From positions 67,015,481 through 67,079,480 of the forward strand of contig NC_132916.1 in assembly GCF_047675955.1 (NCBI RefSeq): 64,000 bases of DNA, given 5' to 3'. The notes below the pieces were generated by a model. It was given only the letters and a program-made list of their open reading frames with translations. It was not told where the DNA came from and did no database searches. Source of the stretch: Chlorocebus sabaeus. Taxonomy: Eukaryota > Chordata > Mammalia > Primates > Cercopithecidae. The translations under genes were made by a program, and so were the position numbers. Of this stretch, positions 49,668-63,663 are shown in pieces (position 1 is the first letter of the stretch; the number at the start of each line of letters is the position of its first letter).

Positions 49668-52140
49668 GTAAGGGGGGGATTTCTAAGCTCATTTTGACAT
49701 GCTATAACTGTAGATGGAATACTCCTTTTTGTATGTATTTTTAGATTATGTATTTTGGGAATTATTTCCTGATTAGTTTTCATCTGTACCATGAATCTTA
49801 ATTCTTAATAAAGAATCTAATTAGCAAAGATCACATATTAAAAATACGTGAAAGTAATTATAGAAAAGAACTTTCTCCCTTTTTTTATCCTGTAGCATTA
49901 ACAGTGATGATAAATAATCTCAGAAACATGAAAATCCCCATGAAACTTTTTAATTAAGAGAGAAACAGTATCAAGGAGGTGGACAGGGAGACAAGTGGGG
50001 GAAGGAGAGAAAGTTAAAGAAGAAAATACTGGGTATTCCTAACATGGAAGGGAATTGTGAATAGTGTGATCAAAAAAAAATTTTCTTATGTTATCACTCA
50101 CTCAATGTATTTGAACGTTACTTTGTACCTGGTACTGCACCACGTGATCTCCCTCCTAGAGATTGCAGTTTGTTAGGACAGACTAGTGACTAGGGTTAGA
50201 ATGGAGACTTCAGAGCTGCAAGAGAGATGATGGTTATGATGTTTCTGTCACTCTTAGGCCTCTGTATCATTCTTTCCTTCCTTCTTCCACGCTCCTGTTT
50301 TATCTTATTAGCCAGCTTGTCATACAGTTTTAAACAAAAATTAGATTGCATCATTGTATTTTTCTTATCTCACCAAATTTTAAGATGCACCACACATCCA
50401 GCGACTTGTTTGAACTTATCCATAGATTTATACCTTTACCTTTTATCTGGTATACTTGTGATTTTGCAGACACTTTTCTGGTCTTTAAGGTACACTCTGG
50501 GTTGTAGCATAGCCTTTATTTCTGTATGGTTTTCATAAAGGGACCAAACCACATTTGTTTTTTAATAGGAGATAGGAGTAATGTAAGCTGAGGCAACAAA
50601 GCTTTTCAAATTAGAATCACAGACGTCAGGTTTTGTTTATTCCCGCCTTTAAATCCTGCACTGTTCTTCCTGTGGGGACTGGGAGGAAGCCGTGAGGATC
50701 TGTGGGATGTAGTATTTGGCTCATGAATCTAGTCAGCCTATGTAAATGGCCATTGTCATGGCAACCTTGCAAGTTGTAATTTTCCTGACAATCAAGTACA
50801 TAAATGCTCTGTGGTATAAGAACAAGTCATTTAAAAAGGTGACGAATTATAAAAGATACCTTTTTAACTATCTAAATACAAGTATTTTGCTTTTGCTGCC
50901 AAAGCATGAAAATGAACAATTAACTGTTGCATGTTTTCCTTAAGTAATTATAAAAGAAAGTTCCGTTTCCTTCCATGTTCTCTTTCTGCAAAAGTGATAG
51001 CAGACATTCTTTCAGAGACCACTTATTTTTCATGATCACTCATTCAGCTATGTAAGCTTTAGCTTAATTCATTTAAATATTTCAACTGTGTGCATGTTGT
51101 AAGTCTAATATTAAATAGATAACCGTAACAAAATTTAGTCTTCAGAGATGATTTATATGCAGCCAGAGTTTGCCTGCCCATGACTTCACATGGCCAGTTC
51201 CTTCATATATTGTCTGAATTGTATTATGAGTTTGTAATTACGTATTTTTTTTTCTGCTGCCATCTGATCGAATGGTTAATTTTATGTATATGTATATATA
51301 TGAAGATAAGCATCGTTCATGCTATCTTTCCATTTTCCACCTTGTCTGTTTTTGTAATATTAAAAATTGCTGGTAGAAAATCTTTTCAGAATGTATCCCT
51401 TTTGGTGTTGTTCTCTTTTCAGTTTTTCCAGACCAGCAAGATTTTGTTAAGAGTTTTTCTTGACTTAGAAACTCTTTATTCACTTGTATAAGATACTCCC
51501 AGAGTCTGCATTGTCCCATGACACATTCACCAATTCACCATATGAGATGCTAAAACAGTGCACCTCATACCTATAATTACATCTTCTGATCTACAAATAT
51601 TTTCAGAATTTAATGTCTTCCGCTACAGTTCTTTATACTAAAACTGGCTTTCATGAAGATTAGTACATTTTCATATTGGCTATATAATAAAAGTTTTCAT
51701 ATTTTCATTCTCTAAAAGAACAAAACAACATGAAATTGTGTATAAATCTGTATCAATAAACAGCCTTATTTAGTTTCTATTTGAAATTCTGGATTTAATT
51801 GTGATTTGCAAGTCATAGGTTTTTCAAGGATTTGTGACACATCACTTGGCAATATCTCAAAACCATGATTCATCTCTCTGGGCTGATGAATCATTGGTTG
51901 AGGTAGCCTATCTGTGAGTCAAGTGGCACCGACTCAAACCCCATCCCATGTACCTTGGGTGTCCCGTGTTCTCCCAGTGTTTTAAGGGATTCCTGGGATA
52001 AGAAGATAGGGGAAGCCCCCTCAGACTCTGAGCCTTTGCTTCTGCTGAATTCCATCACTTTGTACATTGCTTGATGTCGCAGAGATACTGTACCTGTTCT
52101 TCACTGCATCAGTGAAACGTGAGACTAACGCACATTTCTT

Positions 52141-52214
<74 letters not shown>

Positions 52215-53235
52215 CTTAAGGCCTGTGTGTGAGTAGCAGATTTTATTGGCATTTCGATGAAAATTAAAGACAATTCACATATAGAAGGAAAAATCATAAA
52301 CATTTTCTCCATAATTTAAAACGTAAAATTTACACTAGATATTCAATACATCCCTTCTCTAAGAACACTCTATTTTTGAACATCTATATAATGGAGGTAC
52401 CTTTCTCCTCCAACCAGGATTGAGTGATTGGTCTTACCTCAAGATTTATTCCTATCCCAATCCCCCATTTAAGGAGAAAGATTTTCCTACCAAGTCCAGA
52501 CTTTGTAAGTCTCCCTTAGCACATTGAAATTAATACTTTATATTAATACACTGGAAAGTATTTACTTCTTTCCACTCCACAACAGCTCCGAACAATTTAA
52601 ATTATATCCTTTCAGTACTATAGGAATAAAAAAGTCTATGACCCCCAAAACTCTTAGTGGCATCTCATTTATGAAAATAAAGACTGTCCCACCTCATACA
52701 TACCAAGCATTGAAATGACCAGGATTAGGAGCCTCTGCACCACCTGTAGAGCATGGCAGTCACAGCACCAGCACAGCCTCTGGCTGAGCTACTCACTACC
52801 TGGCAAGGAACCTAAAGGCTTGAGAGTTTGACCGTATAGACTACCAGGGTCTCCATTTGAACTGGTGCCCCAAGCCCTGCAATTGTTAGGAATAGGCCTG
52901 ATGGTTTATTATGCAAGGCAACCATCTCCTCTCCAGTTTCTGTTGACGGTCCTGGTGGTTTTGATCTTCAGGTTATACCGGTGTGCAAAAAGCTTGGGAA
53001 AGAAGGTAATGATGAAAAACAATGTGTAACCGCTTACAGAAGTAATGCTTCTTTTTTTTCTTTTATTTATTGATTGAAAATAATGTAATAAATGGGAATT
53101 TTAATATTGATTTACACTGTTGGTTTTAGTCCCTGAGAGTAAGCTGCTCTAATGTTAACAGTGAACTTTCTGGTGAAACAGAACCATTCTCATGAGAAGA
53201 GAGATTCTTACAGCTGCTTCCCATGTTTTATGTAG
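49668..53235 (+). other. ADGRG6: intron 18 (inferred numbering), within the tethered agonist
   Basis: The 3.6-kb intron contains a (TC)n(CA)n microsatellite (52135-52213). No SINE is present. The 52700-53010 segment is a little richer in GC but I cannot assign it. Donor GTAAGG, acceptor TTTATGTAG. Confidence 0.85.
52135..52213. repeat. (TC)n(CA)n compound microsatellite
   Basis: About 18 TC units run straight into about 19 CA units. Read on the minus strand it is (TG)n(GA)n. It is likely length-polymorphic. Confidence 0.97.
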
Positions 53236-54039
<804 letters not shown>

Positions 54040-54308
54040 GAAATTGCGAAGGGATTATCCCTCCAAAATCTTGATGAACCTGAGTGCAGCCCTGCTGTTC
54101 CTGAATCTCCTCTTCCTCCTAGATGGCTGGATCACCTCCTTCAATGTGGATGGACTTTGCATTGCTGTTGCAGTCCTGTTGCATTTCTTCCTTCTGGCAA
54201 CCTTTACCTGGATGGGGCTAGAAGCAATTCACATGTACATTGCTCTAGTTAAAGTATTTAACACTTACATTCGCCGATACATTCTAAAATTCTGCATCAT
54301 TGGCTGGG
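54040..54308 (+). CDS. ADGRG6: ADGRG6 exon 20: TM2, TM3 and start of TM4
   Basis: This 269-bp exon (phase 2 in, phase 1 out) encodes KLRRDYPSKILMNLSAALLF (TM2), LDGWITSFNVDGLCIAVAVL, LHFFLLATFTWMGLEAIHMY (TM3) and FNTYIRRYILKFCIIGWG (start of TM4). The Cys in GLCIAV is the TM3 partner of the extracellular-loop-2 cysteine; FTWMGLEAIHMY is the conserved adhesion-family TM3 motif. Ala stands where I recall Thr (NLSTALLF) in TM2. The open frame read past 54308 is intron. Confidence 0.97.
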
Positions 54309-55506
54309 GTAAGCCTCTTCAATTTTTTTTGGCTTTGTTTTTCCCTCATGAAAATTACCAGACTCTCATAGGAAAAATTCTTATTTAAAAAAAAAAATAG
54401 CACCATTAAGAGGAACCTCAAAATTGTGAATGCCATGGACTAGCTATACATAGCCTAAGGAAGGGACATCTTCACAACTTTATTTTTTAAAACTCATCAA
54501 CAGCACTCACTATATACACGAGTAAAGGAAAAGCCCTCACTCCTGAGTCACCACAAACTTATTTCCTGAGCCCAGAGCCAGCCCACCCAAGTCTGAAGAA
54601 GCAGCTGGCAGACAGTGGTGTCTTTCCCATGATGCTTTAAAATACAAAGGCCAGCTCAGACGGCTAGTTACACTCATCCCCAGACACATGCCTATGTCTT
54701 GGAAACCAGAGAAAGAATGTTGTTCTTGCGTGTGCAACCAGAATACTTACAGGATTATTGCCTTGAACGTTTTGTAATAACATGAGTCCTCAGTCAGACA
54801 TAGGTGGTTGAATTAACCTGTCTGAGATCTTCTGTTGTGCTCCTTTGTTTTTGGAAGTTTCATATTGAGTCAGGCATTTTAGAGCTTTCTCACAGGTCTG
54901 TTTCAGATGGAAATATAAAAGTGAGAGAGATTTTCAAGACCTTCAAAACCACCTCAGGAGGCAATAAGCACACTCTTTGGAGACCTGGCACGCCTGCCAT
55001 AGAATTTCCCCACTGAAATATACATGGAAATACTTAATCTCTGGAGAGAGAAGGCTACAAAGACTTTATAACCCCTTTGCTTTTCCTCCACTTTTTCTAA
55101 AGAGTTTTCTTTACATAGAAGGAGGCAGAATAGGCTATAATGACCTTGTCTGCCTAAACTCTGCCAGTCTTAATTAATGAAACCACATTCACTAGTGCTA
55201 GATTTGATACAAATCAGGTTCTGGTTTTCTAGTGAGTCCCACTAAGCAAACAGAATTTTATTTAAATATCTGTCATTTAAGAGTAGGTTTGGATTGTTGC
55301 CAGTTAGAGTTGGACATTGAACCCCAAGGAGGCGATTATGTTGTTAACCAAGTTGCCATTTCTAAGAAGTTTGAATCTGGGATATGGAATGTTGACTTGC
55401 TTGCATTTCTCTTCTTTTCATCTCTGTTCTTTACATTTCATTAGCCATCTTATGAAGCAGTTTCAGACGCTTCAAAAGAGTTTGTGTCATGGTGTTTTTC
55501 TAACAG
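54309..55506 (+). other. ADGRG6: intron 20 (inferred numbering)
   Basis: Donor GTAAGC. No repeat recognised; two A/T runs (54385-54399). The acceptor GTGTTTTTCTAACAG is good. Confidence 0.85.
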
Positions 55507-55603
55507 GTTTGCCTGCTTTAGTGGTGTCAATTGTTCTAGCGAGCAGAAACAAAAATGAAGTCTATGGAAAAGAAAGTTACGGGAAAGAAAAAGGTGATGA
55601 ATT
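55507..55603 (+). CDS. ADGRG6: ADGRG6 exon 21: TM4 end and extracellular loop 2
   Basis: This 97-bp exon (phase 1 in, phase 2 out) encodes LPALVVSIVLASRNKNEVYG then KESYGKEKGDE plus a split Phe. It ends TM4 and starts extracellular loop 2. Ile and Lys stand where I recall Val and Asn. Reading through the donor would suggest DEL, but splicing to C at 58059 gives Phe (DEFCW). Confidence 0.95.
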
Positions 55604-56256
55604 GTAAGTAATAAAAACTTTTTGTGATGAGTAGATATCCTTTGTTTCCTGAAATTTAGCATTAGTTAATTTCCATGCCAATAACAGGGCTTTCATTTTA
55701 AAAGGTTAATGTTTATTCGCATGACTGCCAAAGTCTCTGCTACACCACAGATTAATTCAGTTGAATGCCCTGAAATGTTTGAGACACTTTTTCGTATTAA
55801 TATTGTACTCTGTCATATGGAAGAATTGAGAAAATGCCTAAGACTCTGTTTTTTTAGCCTCGGAAGACCCATTCTATTTCAGAAGATTTCATAACACTCT
55901 CACCTCCTCAGACTCACCCACATCTTCAGGAGAGTTAAATAGCAGTATCAGACAGAGAGTGAATGATTCAATGCCAATGGGAATGTTATGTCGAAATTTA
56001 GAGAATGGAGAGATCAGCAAGTTCTTAAACAATTTTGAAAGTTCTTTTCAGATTGTGAGATCATTGAGATTGAGGTTTTTGTATTGTTCAGTTTGGGCAG
56101 TTACTGCTCTCATACTTTATTAATCCACCATGGGTACTCAATTAAATATATGTTGATTGAAAAAATTACTGAATGAATAAAGAGCCTATTTCTGAAATGG
56201 GACCCACAATGCCACATATCTGTGCACATTTCATGGATGGATAACATTTACAACAG

Positions 56257-56545
56257 CTGGACGCAGTGGCTCACCCCTGTAATCCCAGCACTTTAGGAGG
56301 CCAACCTGGGTGGATCACCTGAGGTCAGAAGTTCGAGACCAGCCTGGTCAACATGGCAAAATCCCATCTTTACTAAAAATACAAAAATTAACTGGTCATG
56401 GTGGTACACGCCTGTAATCCCAGCTACTGCTCGGGAGGCTAAAGCAGGAGAATCGTTTGAATCTGGGAGGCAGAAGTTGCAGTGAACTGAGATCGTGCCA
56501 TGCACTCCAGCCTGGGCGACAGAGTGAGACTCCATCTTAAAAACA
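56257..56545 (+). mobile_element. Alu SINE (AluS-like), plus strand
   Basis: A full dimer from GCTGGACGCAGTGGCTCACC to CACTCCAGCCTGGGCGACAG and a short ACAAACAAAC tail. Moderately diverged. Confidence 0.95.
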
Positions 56546-57379
56546 AACAAACCCGCTTACATCACTTATCCAATCTCTGTCCCATTCCTTCACAGTCTTC
56601 CCTTCTCATATATTTGTAAAGTGGCACTCGAAAGACCCCACAAGAACTAGGGAAAAATAATGGGGTTAGGTCAGGAATTCCAGAATTTTAGAAGAACTTC
56701 TATGTGTAAAAGAAATGTTAGCTCTACGGACAATCTGTATTGTTTCAGGGGCATTTATAACAACATACATTAAAAGTAGAAATCAATAAATAATTTCTAA
56801 ATGAAAGAATTTAGAAGTACATTCATCAACTCATTCAGAACTTTAAAGTACCGTTTAGTAAACTACTATACCATTAGGAAATTTCATTCGTTGATAATTT
56901 ACTGTATGCAAGAATCATGTTAGTTTCTAGAATTCAAAGATGTGCAGGACAGCTTTTGCCTTTGTGGAGATTATGTTCCAACGTGGAAGACATGGCCCAG
57001 AATAATAACCATTTGTGCTAGAATTTCAAGATGAATTACTAGAATTTCAATATGAGTGTAATTGCTTTAAATCATTTATCCAATTTTCGAACTGTCTTCA
57101 GAATTTCCATAGAATTGATTAGGCACTAGGACATCTGCAAATTGTATTATCTGACAACTTTGCATATCATACAGTTTTAAAATTTCTTTCATCTACTATC
57201 CAGTCTATATATTCTAAGTATCAAGTATCTTCTTCTCCATATCACTAGGATGTTTTGTAATCATTGTAAGCTACGTAATTGTGCATGACAAGCATCTGTA
57301 TATTAATCTCAATTATAATAAGGTCTTGCCTCATCTACAGCAATGATATTAGTAGCAATTATTTTACCACAGTAACAAA

Positions 57380-57670
57380 CTCACAACTAGTTGTGACTTA
57401 AGTGAGTAGGAGTTTACTCTGCACATGACAAGAAACACGGTAGTGGCAATCACTGGTATTTATTTTGTGGCTAAAAATGTCAGGGCCAACAACTCTGCAG
57501 GTGGCTTGACCACTGTGTCACTGGACAGAAGATGCTGGCTGCAGCTCCATAGCTCACTTGCACATTTGAAGCAGGAAGAAGGAATAAGGGCCTTGCCAGT
57601 TGAGTCTACCAGTAATAGCTCTCCCAAAAATCCTTTGGCAGACTTCTACTTTCGTATCACTTTATAAAAC
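57380..57670. repeat. possible ancient DNA-transposon-type repeat
   Basis: GGAGTTTACTCTGCACATGA, GAAGATGCTGGCTGCAGCTC and GCAGGAAGAAGGAATAAGGG resemble a dispersed old mammalian repeat containing 'ATGGCTGCTGCAGCTCC...AGGAAGAAGG'. The family is not assigned. Confidence 0.4.
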
Positions 57671-58008
57671 GATGTCATACGGCCACTCCTTAAATACAAA
57701 GGAGACCAAAAATGAGTTTTTAAATTTCCCCTTCTTAGTGTACAGGCACCCAAGAGAAAAGGAAGTTAGACATGGCTTGGAGCAAGTCAACCAAAGTGTT
57801 TTCATATCAACTCAGAATTCAGGAAGCCACCTTGTCTTCTTTGTCTACCTAGATAGTAAGACAATGGCCATCCAAAAACAAATGAACAAAAGACCTATGA
57901 AGAGATTGAATAAGAAACTGAGGTCCAAGAAAGTAAAGTGACTTTCTAAAGGCATTTGAGAGGAAAATCTGCAGTAGCCCAAACTAAACTGAGAAAAGTC
58001 TTAGGTAA

Positions 58009-58359
<351 letters not shown>

Positions 58360-58439
58360 TGAAAAGTCTCTGCTTTCTAATTTTGTCATATTAGCAAGCA
58401 GCTTCACTTTTGGACAGATGCCATGTTAAGTTTCTGCGT

Positions 58440-58625
58440 CACTATTTCAAGCGCTGAATATAGTTCCAGGTGCAGTGTGGTCACTTGTTAAAAGGGTCTT
58501 GAATAGATAAATGAGGTAGAATGTTAATTCTGCCTTTTTATCAGTGATATATCCCAAGCACCTAGAACACTGTACCTGGCAGACAGTAGGTACTCCATAA
58601 ATGCATATTATTTCATGAATGAATA
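58440..58625 (+). repeat. L2 LINE 3'-end relic
   Basis: CCCAAGCACCTAGAACACTG, TACCTGGCAGACAGTAGGTA and CTCCATAAATGCATATTATT with GAATGAATATGG match the L2 3' terminus in forward orientation. Confidence 0.75.
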
Positions 58626-60409
58626 TGGAGCAGGGGAAGTATCTAGCTGAGAACTGAACAGGGAGTTTAAAGGGATACACAGACAAGTTACCTTCCTCAC
58701 AGTTTTGCTGAATGTTGGTGCTCTTTATAGATCCTTGTCCCCTGTAGATTTACCATTGATGGCCAGAAGAATTTTTAGAGTCTATGTAAGAACAGTAGCA
58801 GTTCACCTTGATTTTTGGTTCCTTTGATTTCAGAATAAATACCAACACTGTAGTTTAGAAACTTTTATCTTTTTATGAGATATATTGAACTTTTCACAGT
58901 TCAACAATTCAACAAACATTTGTCAATGATCTGCTTTGCATAAAAATACTGGGCTTCCTTCAAAGAGCTTGCAGTCATACGTCTTATTCCATAATACATA
59001 CCATAGTGTACTCTATAATAAATTTAACTTTTAAGCTTAAATGAATATAAATTGTCTTTTTAGATCATTAAATGGCATTCTTTAAGATTTTGTGAATATA
59101 CCCTGTACTGTTGATGAAACGCCTTAATGTGCAGAAGCACCATGAGGCCAACACTCCAAAAGAAATTAGAATGCTTGGAATGTTTCTGAGTAGAGCAGTG
59201 CAAATGGCTTGACTGAAGCTATTGGTCTTGCAGTTGTAGATGTCTGGGGAAGAAATTGCTGAATATATCTGTGCTGGGGTGGAAAGCAGATTTGTATTAC
59301 TCACCAAATGAGGTGCCAAGGTGGGTACTCCCTGCAGGTGTGTTTTAAGAAAGTCTGTACTTACCTGCAGGGGAGAGTTGGTTACTGCCTATCTCCCATG
59401 CTCTTCCACTAGCTTGTGAAGTGCAAAAAGTAATTGTCACATGGTAGGTGCTTAATGATTGGTGAATTAATGGATTGCTAGATGAAGAAAGAGGCTTTGG
59501 GGATGGCCTAATCCAATCTGAGATGCCTCTGGTATAAATATGTATTAACTACTTCAGCAAATTTTATTCAGGTTCATTGTCTTATAACAAAGGAAATATG
59601 CAGATTCGCTATCTTTAGTCAATAGAATAATAAGCCTCAAGTGCAACTCCAAAAATTGGAAAATGAGTATGTAGCATATAAATACATCTTTATTGGGATC
59701 TAGCTCTATAAAGTGAGTATTCCTCTATTTACTCTCTTCTATGATATACAACATAAAAGTGCCTGAATAAATATTGACAAAAGTATCCATTAACATTAGA
59801 AATTCCATGGTTTTATATTTCAGGATTGTACATAAAAGGCACATTGATCTGCCAGCCCAACCTTGGTTTTGCTTTTAGAATTTCCTGGCAGTTTCAGTAA
59901 CCTTCAACAGCTATAGTTGTCTGTTCAGCTCTGTTTCCATTAATGAGAATTGGGATGTTTTATTTTTCCCAGCATGGGTCCCCTGTCAGGAGGGAAAAAT
60001 GTTGTAAACCATCGTCAACTCAGTGTTCTTCATAAATCATTGACTTTTAAGACTAATTTTAAATCATATAAATGCAGAACAGATTTCAGCACATTTAGTT
60101 ATATTAAAACACCTCCCAGAAAAAAAATTTAAATTAAAAGGCAGTGATGCAGAGCACATGAGTCTACCAACAATTGCTTGCTGCCCAGGCTTGTGCCAAA
60201 ACTTCTTAGGATGCTATGGAAATGTACTTAATGGTTTTTATCGTTGAGTCATTTTCAGAACCTTCCAAGAGAGCCTTTGTTGTTAGAAGTATATGCTTTG
60301 TTAAAAGAAGCCTGTAGAATTCAGATAGCTTAAAGAAATGATTCAGTGAATGCAAAATGAACTCAGGTAGTAAGGAGGCAAACTACATTTTATCTATTTT
60401 TTTCTTTTT

Positions 60410-60960
60410 GATATTTGTCATTCCAGCAAAAGTCATGATGTGGTCCCTCTGCCTCATGGAATTTATATTCTAGTAGGGGAGACAGGTGAATTAAATATAT
60501 TGCTCTATAAAAATTACCATGTGACATTGAGAACATTTTACAAAAAACATGATATCTAAGCTGCAATCAGGAGGATCGATAGGAATTAACTAGGTGAAAG
60601 ATGGGAGTAAGAGTAGGAAGAAGAATATTTGAGATACTGGGCATTTCATATACAAAAAATTTGCTGTAGTTGGTGATTACAATGTATATTCAAGGTATTA
60701 AAAGGAAACTAATATATCCTGAGCACACCAAAGGGGCAGGATAGTGACAAAGCAGAGAGGCACAACAGAGAGGCAAGGACTAGACCAGAAGGCTCTGTAT
60801 TTCAATCTTTACAAACATAATAGGAAGTCTTTGAAAGGTGGAGTGACATGTGGGGTGACATGATTCGATGTGCACTTTGTAAAAGATAAAGCTGGACATA
60901 ATGTAGTGAATGGATTAGAGTTGCCCAGTAGTGTCTGTAGGCAGAGCAGGTAGGAGGAGA
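60410..60960. repeat. possible ancient mammalian interspersed repeat
   Basis: GGAATTTATATTCTAGTAGG followed by GGAGACAGGTGAATTAAATA, then GGTGGAGTGACATG and GACATGATTCGATGTGCACT, is in the order of a common old repeat ('...CTTACATTCTAGTGGGGGAG...GTGACATGATCTGA'). The family is not assigned. Confidence 0.45.
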
Positions 60961-61377
60961 CTCTCACAGTGTTTGGGGAAGAGGTGGTCCAGTATTTTAG
61001 ACTGTGGTGGGGATGGGAGAGCTAGAGAGATGTGCATAGAGCCAAGGGAAATTTAGGAAGCATGCTGCTACAAAATACTCATCATTGATATGCTCATTAA
61101 ACTCTTACTTTTCTAGAATGATGAGAGTAAGGAGTCTTCTTGTTAATACAATATTATAGTTAATGGATGCCTGTCATTATAATATTTAACAATGGCTAAA
61201 GCTTTAGAATGCAGAGCAACATCCTGAAAGCTAAAACTATGCTAAACATATTTTAGTCCTTCTTAGATTTAGCTTGCAGGGGACCACCTTAAAGTCATCA
61301 GGATCACCATATAATGTTATGGAGGTGGGATGGGTGGGAGCAAGTGTTTGAGCTGGGTCTGTTGTGGTGTCAGGGCA

Positions 61378-61744
61378 TGTATTAATTCGTTTTCACACTG
61401 CTGATAAACACATACCCTTGACTGGACAATTTACAAAAGAAAGAGCTTTAATTGGACTTACAGTTCCACATGGTTGGGGAAGCTTCACAATCATGGCAGG
61501 AAACAAGGAGGAGCAAATCGCATCTTATGTAGATGGCAGTAGGCAAAGAGAGAGTTTGTGCAGAAAAACTCCAATTTTTAAACACATTAGATCTTGTGAG
61601 ACTCATTTACTATCAGAACAGCCCAGGAAAGACTTGCCCCCATAATTCAATCACCTCCCACTGGGTTCCTCCCATGATGCTTGGGAATTGTGGGAGTTAC
61701 AATTCAAGATGAGATTTTGGTGGGGACACAGCCAAACCATATTA
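61378..61744 (-). repeat. THE1-like LTR (3' LTR of the element)
   Basis: On the plus strand it begins TGTATTAATTCGTTTTCACA and ends GACACAGCCAAACCATATTA, with the terminal CA of the plus-strand reading mutated to TA. An open frame across it is fortuitous. Confidence 0.93.
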
Positions 61745-63293
61745 TTCCACCTCTGGCCCCTCCCAGATCTCGTGTCCTCACGTTTCAAAACCAATCATGC
61801 CTTCCCAACAGTCCACCAAAGTCTTAACTCGTTTCAGCATTAACTCTGAGTCCACGGTCCTATGTCTCATCTGAGACAAGGCAAGTCCCTTCCACCTGTG
61901 AGCCTGTAAAATCAAAAGCAAGTTAATTACTTCCTAGATACAATGGGGGTACAGGCATTGAGTAAATACTGCCATTCCAATGGGAGAAATTGGCCAAAAG
62001 AAAGGAGCTACAGGTCCACTGCAAGTCCAGAATCCAGCAGGGCAGTCAAATCTTAAGGTTCTAAAACGATCTCCTTCAACTCCATATCTCACATTTGGGT
62101 CACACTGATGAAAGAGGTGGGTTCCCATGGTCTTGGGCAGCTCCATCCTCATGGCTTTGCAGGGTATAGCCTCCCTCACAGCTGCTTTCACAAGCTGACA
62201 TTGAGTGTCTGCAGCTTTTTCACACAGTGCAAGCTGTCAGTGGATCTACCGTTCTGGGATCTGGAAGATGGTGGCCCTCTTCTCACAGCTCCACTAGGTG
62301 GCACCCCAGTAGGGACTCTGTGTGGGGCTCTGACCCCACATTTCCCTCTGTACTGCCCTAGCAGAGGTTCTCCATGAGGGCCCCACCCCTGCAGCAAACT
62401 TTTGCATGGGCATCCAGGCGTTTCATCTTCTGAAATCTAGGCAGAGGTTCCCAAACCTCAATTCTTGACTTCTGTGCACCCACAGGCTCAACACCACATG
62501 GAAGCTGCCAAGGCTCTGAAGCAATAGCCCGAGCTGTACCTTGGACTCTCTTAGTGGCAGCTGGATCAGCTGGGACACAGGGCACCAAGTCCCTAGACTG
62601 TACACAGCATGGGGACCCTGAGCCTGGCCCACGAAACTACTTTTTCCTCCTAGGCCTCCAGGCCTGTGATGGGAAGGGCTGCTGCAAAGATCTCTGACAT
62701 GATCTGGAGACATTTTCACCATTATTTTGATGTTTAACATTTGGCTACTCATTACTTATGCAAATTTCTGCAGCTGGCTTGAATTTCACCTCAGAAAATG
62801 GCATTATCTTTTCTATAGCATTGTCAGGCTGCAAATTTTCCACTTATTTTCTCTGTTTCCCTTTTGAAACTGAATAGTTTTAACAGCACTCAGGTCACCT
62901 GTTGAATGTTTTGCTACTTAGAAATTTCTTCTGCAAGATACCCTACATCATCTCTCTCAAGTTCAAAGTTCTACAGATCTCTAGGGCAGGAGCAAAATGC
63001 CACCAGACTCTTTGCTAAAACATAGCAAGAGTCACCTTTGCCCCAGTTCTCAACCAGTTCGTCATCTCCATCTGAGACCACCTCAGCCTTGACCTTATTT
63101 TCCATACCACTATCAACATTTTTGTCAAAGCCATTAAAGTAAGTCTCTAGGAAGTTTCAAACTTTCCGATATTTTCCTGTCTTCTTCTGAGCCCTCCAAA
63201 CGGTTCCAACCTATGCCTGTTACCTAGTTTCCAAGTTGCTTCCACATTTTTGGGTATCTTTTCAGCAGCACCATACTTCTGGTACCAATTTAC
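61745..63293 (-). repeat. THE1-like internal region
   Basis: It starts at the minus-strand polypurine tract (plus strand TTCCACCTCTGGCCCCTCCC) and runs to TTCTGGTACCAATTTAC next to the other LTR. It is moderately GC-rich in its first kilobase. Short open frames on both strands are broken and not gene-like. Confidence 0.88.
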
Positions 63294-63663
63294 TGGATTA
63301 GTCTGTTTTCACACTGCTGATAAACATGTACCCAAAACTGGGCTATTTACAAAAGAAAGAGGTTTAATTGCTCTTACAGTTCCATGTGGCTGGGGAAGCT
63401 TCACAATCATGGCAGAGGGCAAGAAGGAGCAAGTCACATCTTATGTGGATGGCAGCAGGCAAAGAGAGAGCTTGTAAAGAAAACTCCCATTTTTAAAATC
63501 ATCAGATCTTATGAGACTCATTCACTATCACAAGAATAGCCCAGGAAAAAACCTGCCCCTATAATTCAGTCACCTCCTACTGGGTTCCTCCTGTGATGTG
63601 TGAGAATTGTGGGAGTTACAGTTCTAGATGAAATTTGGGTGGGGACACAGCCAAACCATATCA
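63294..63663 (-). repeat. THE1-like LTR (5' LTR of the element)
   Basis: On the plus strand it begins TGGATTAGTCTGTTTTCACA and ends GACACAGCCAAACCATATCA, so on the minus strand it starts with the expected TGATATGGTTTGGCTGTG. Confidence 0.95.

Larger units (their letters stand above)
61378..63663 (-). mobile_element. complete THE1-class MaLR retrotransposon, minus strand
   Basis: Two LTRs of about 370 bp in the same (minus) orientation enclose about 1.55 kb of internal sequence, the size of a THE1 element (about 2.3 kb). The 5-base duplication GGGCA at 61373-61377 and 63664-63668 flanks the whole, as expected for ERVL-MaLR integration. The internal side of the 61.7-kb LTR begins with a pyrimidine run that is a polypurine tract on the minus strand. 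By eye the LTRs differ at well over a tenth of positions, so this is an old insertion. No long ORF is present in the interior; MaLRs are non-autonomous and lack envelope and polymerase. Confidence 0.93.

Noticed and set aside
57600..57941. 113-codon plus-strand ORF ending in a Lys-rich tail
   Set aside because: It overlaps a probable old repeat and shows no homology that I recognise.
58883..58911. Inverted repeat TTGAAC...GTTCAA as a second hotspot-like hairpin
   Set aside because: The loop is eight bases and the stem short. It is in a different intron and lacks the GAAC-loop geometry.
61364..61645. 93-codon ORF, also 63250-63477
   Set aside because: They lie in the reverse-oriented THE1-like LTRs. 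Their similarity to each other reflects the paired LTRs, not a gene family.
62108..62752. Overlapping ORFs on both strands, GC-rich
   Set aside because: They are MaLR internal sequence with no known domain and frames on both strands of similar length.
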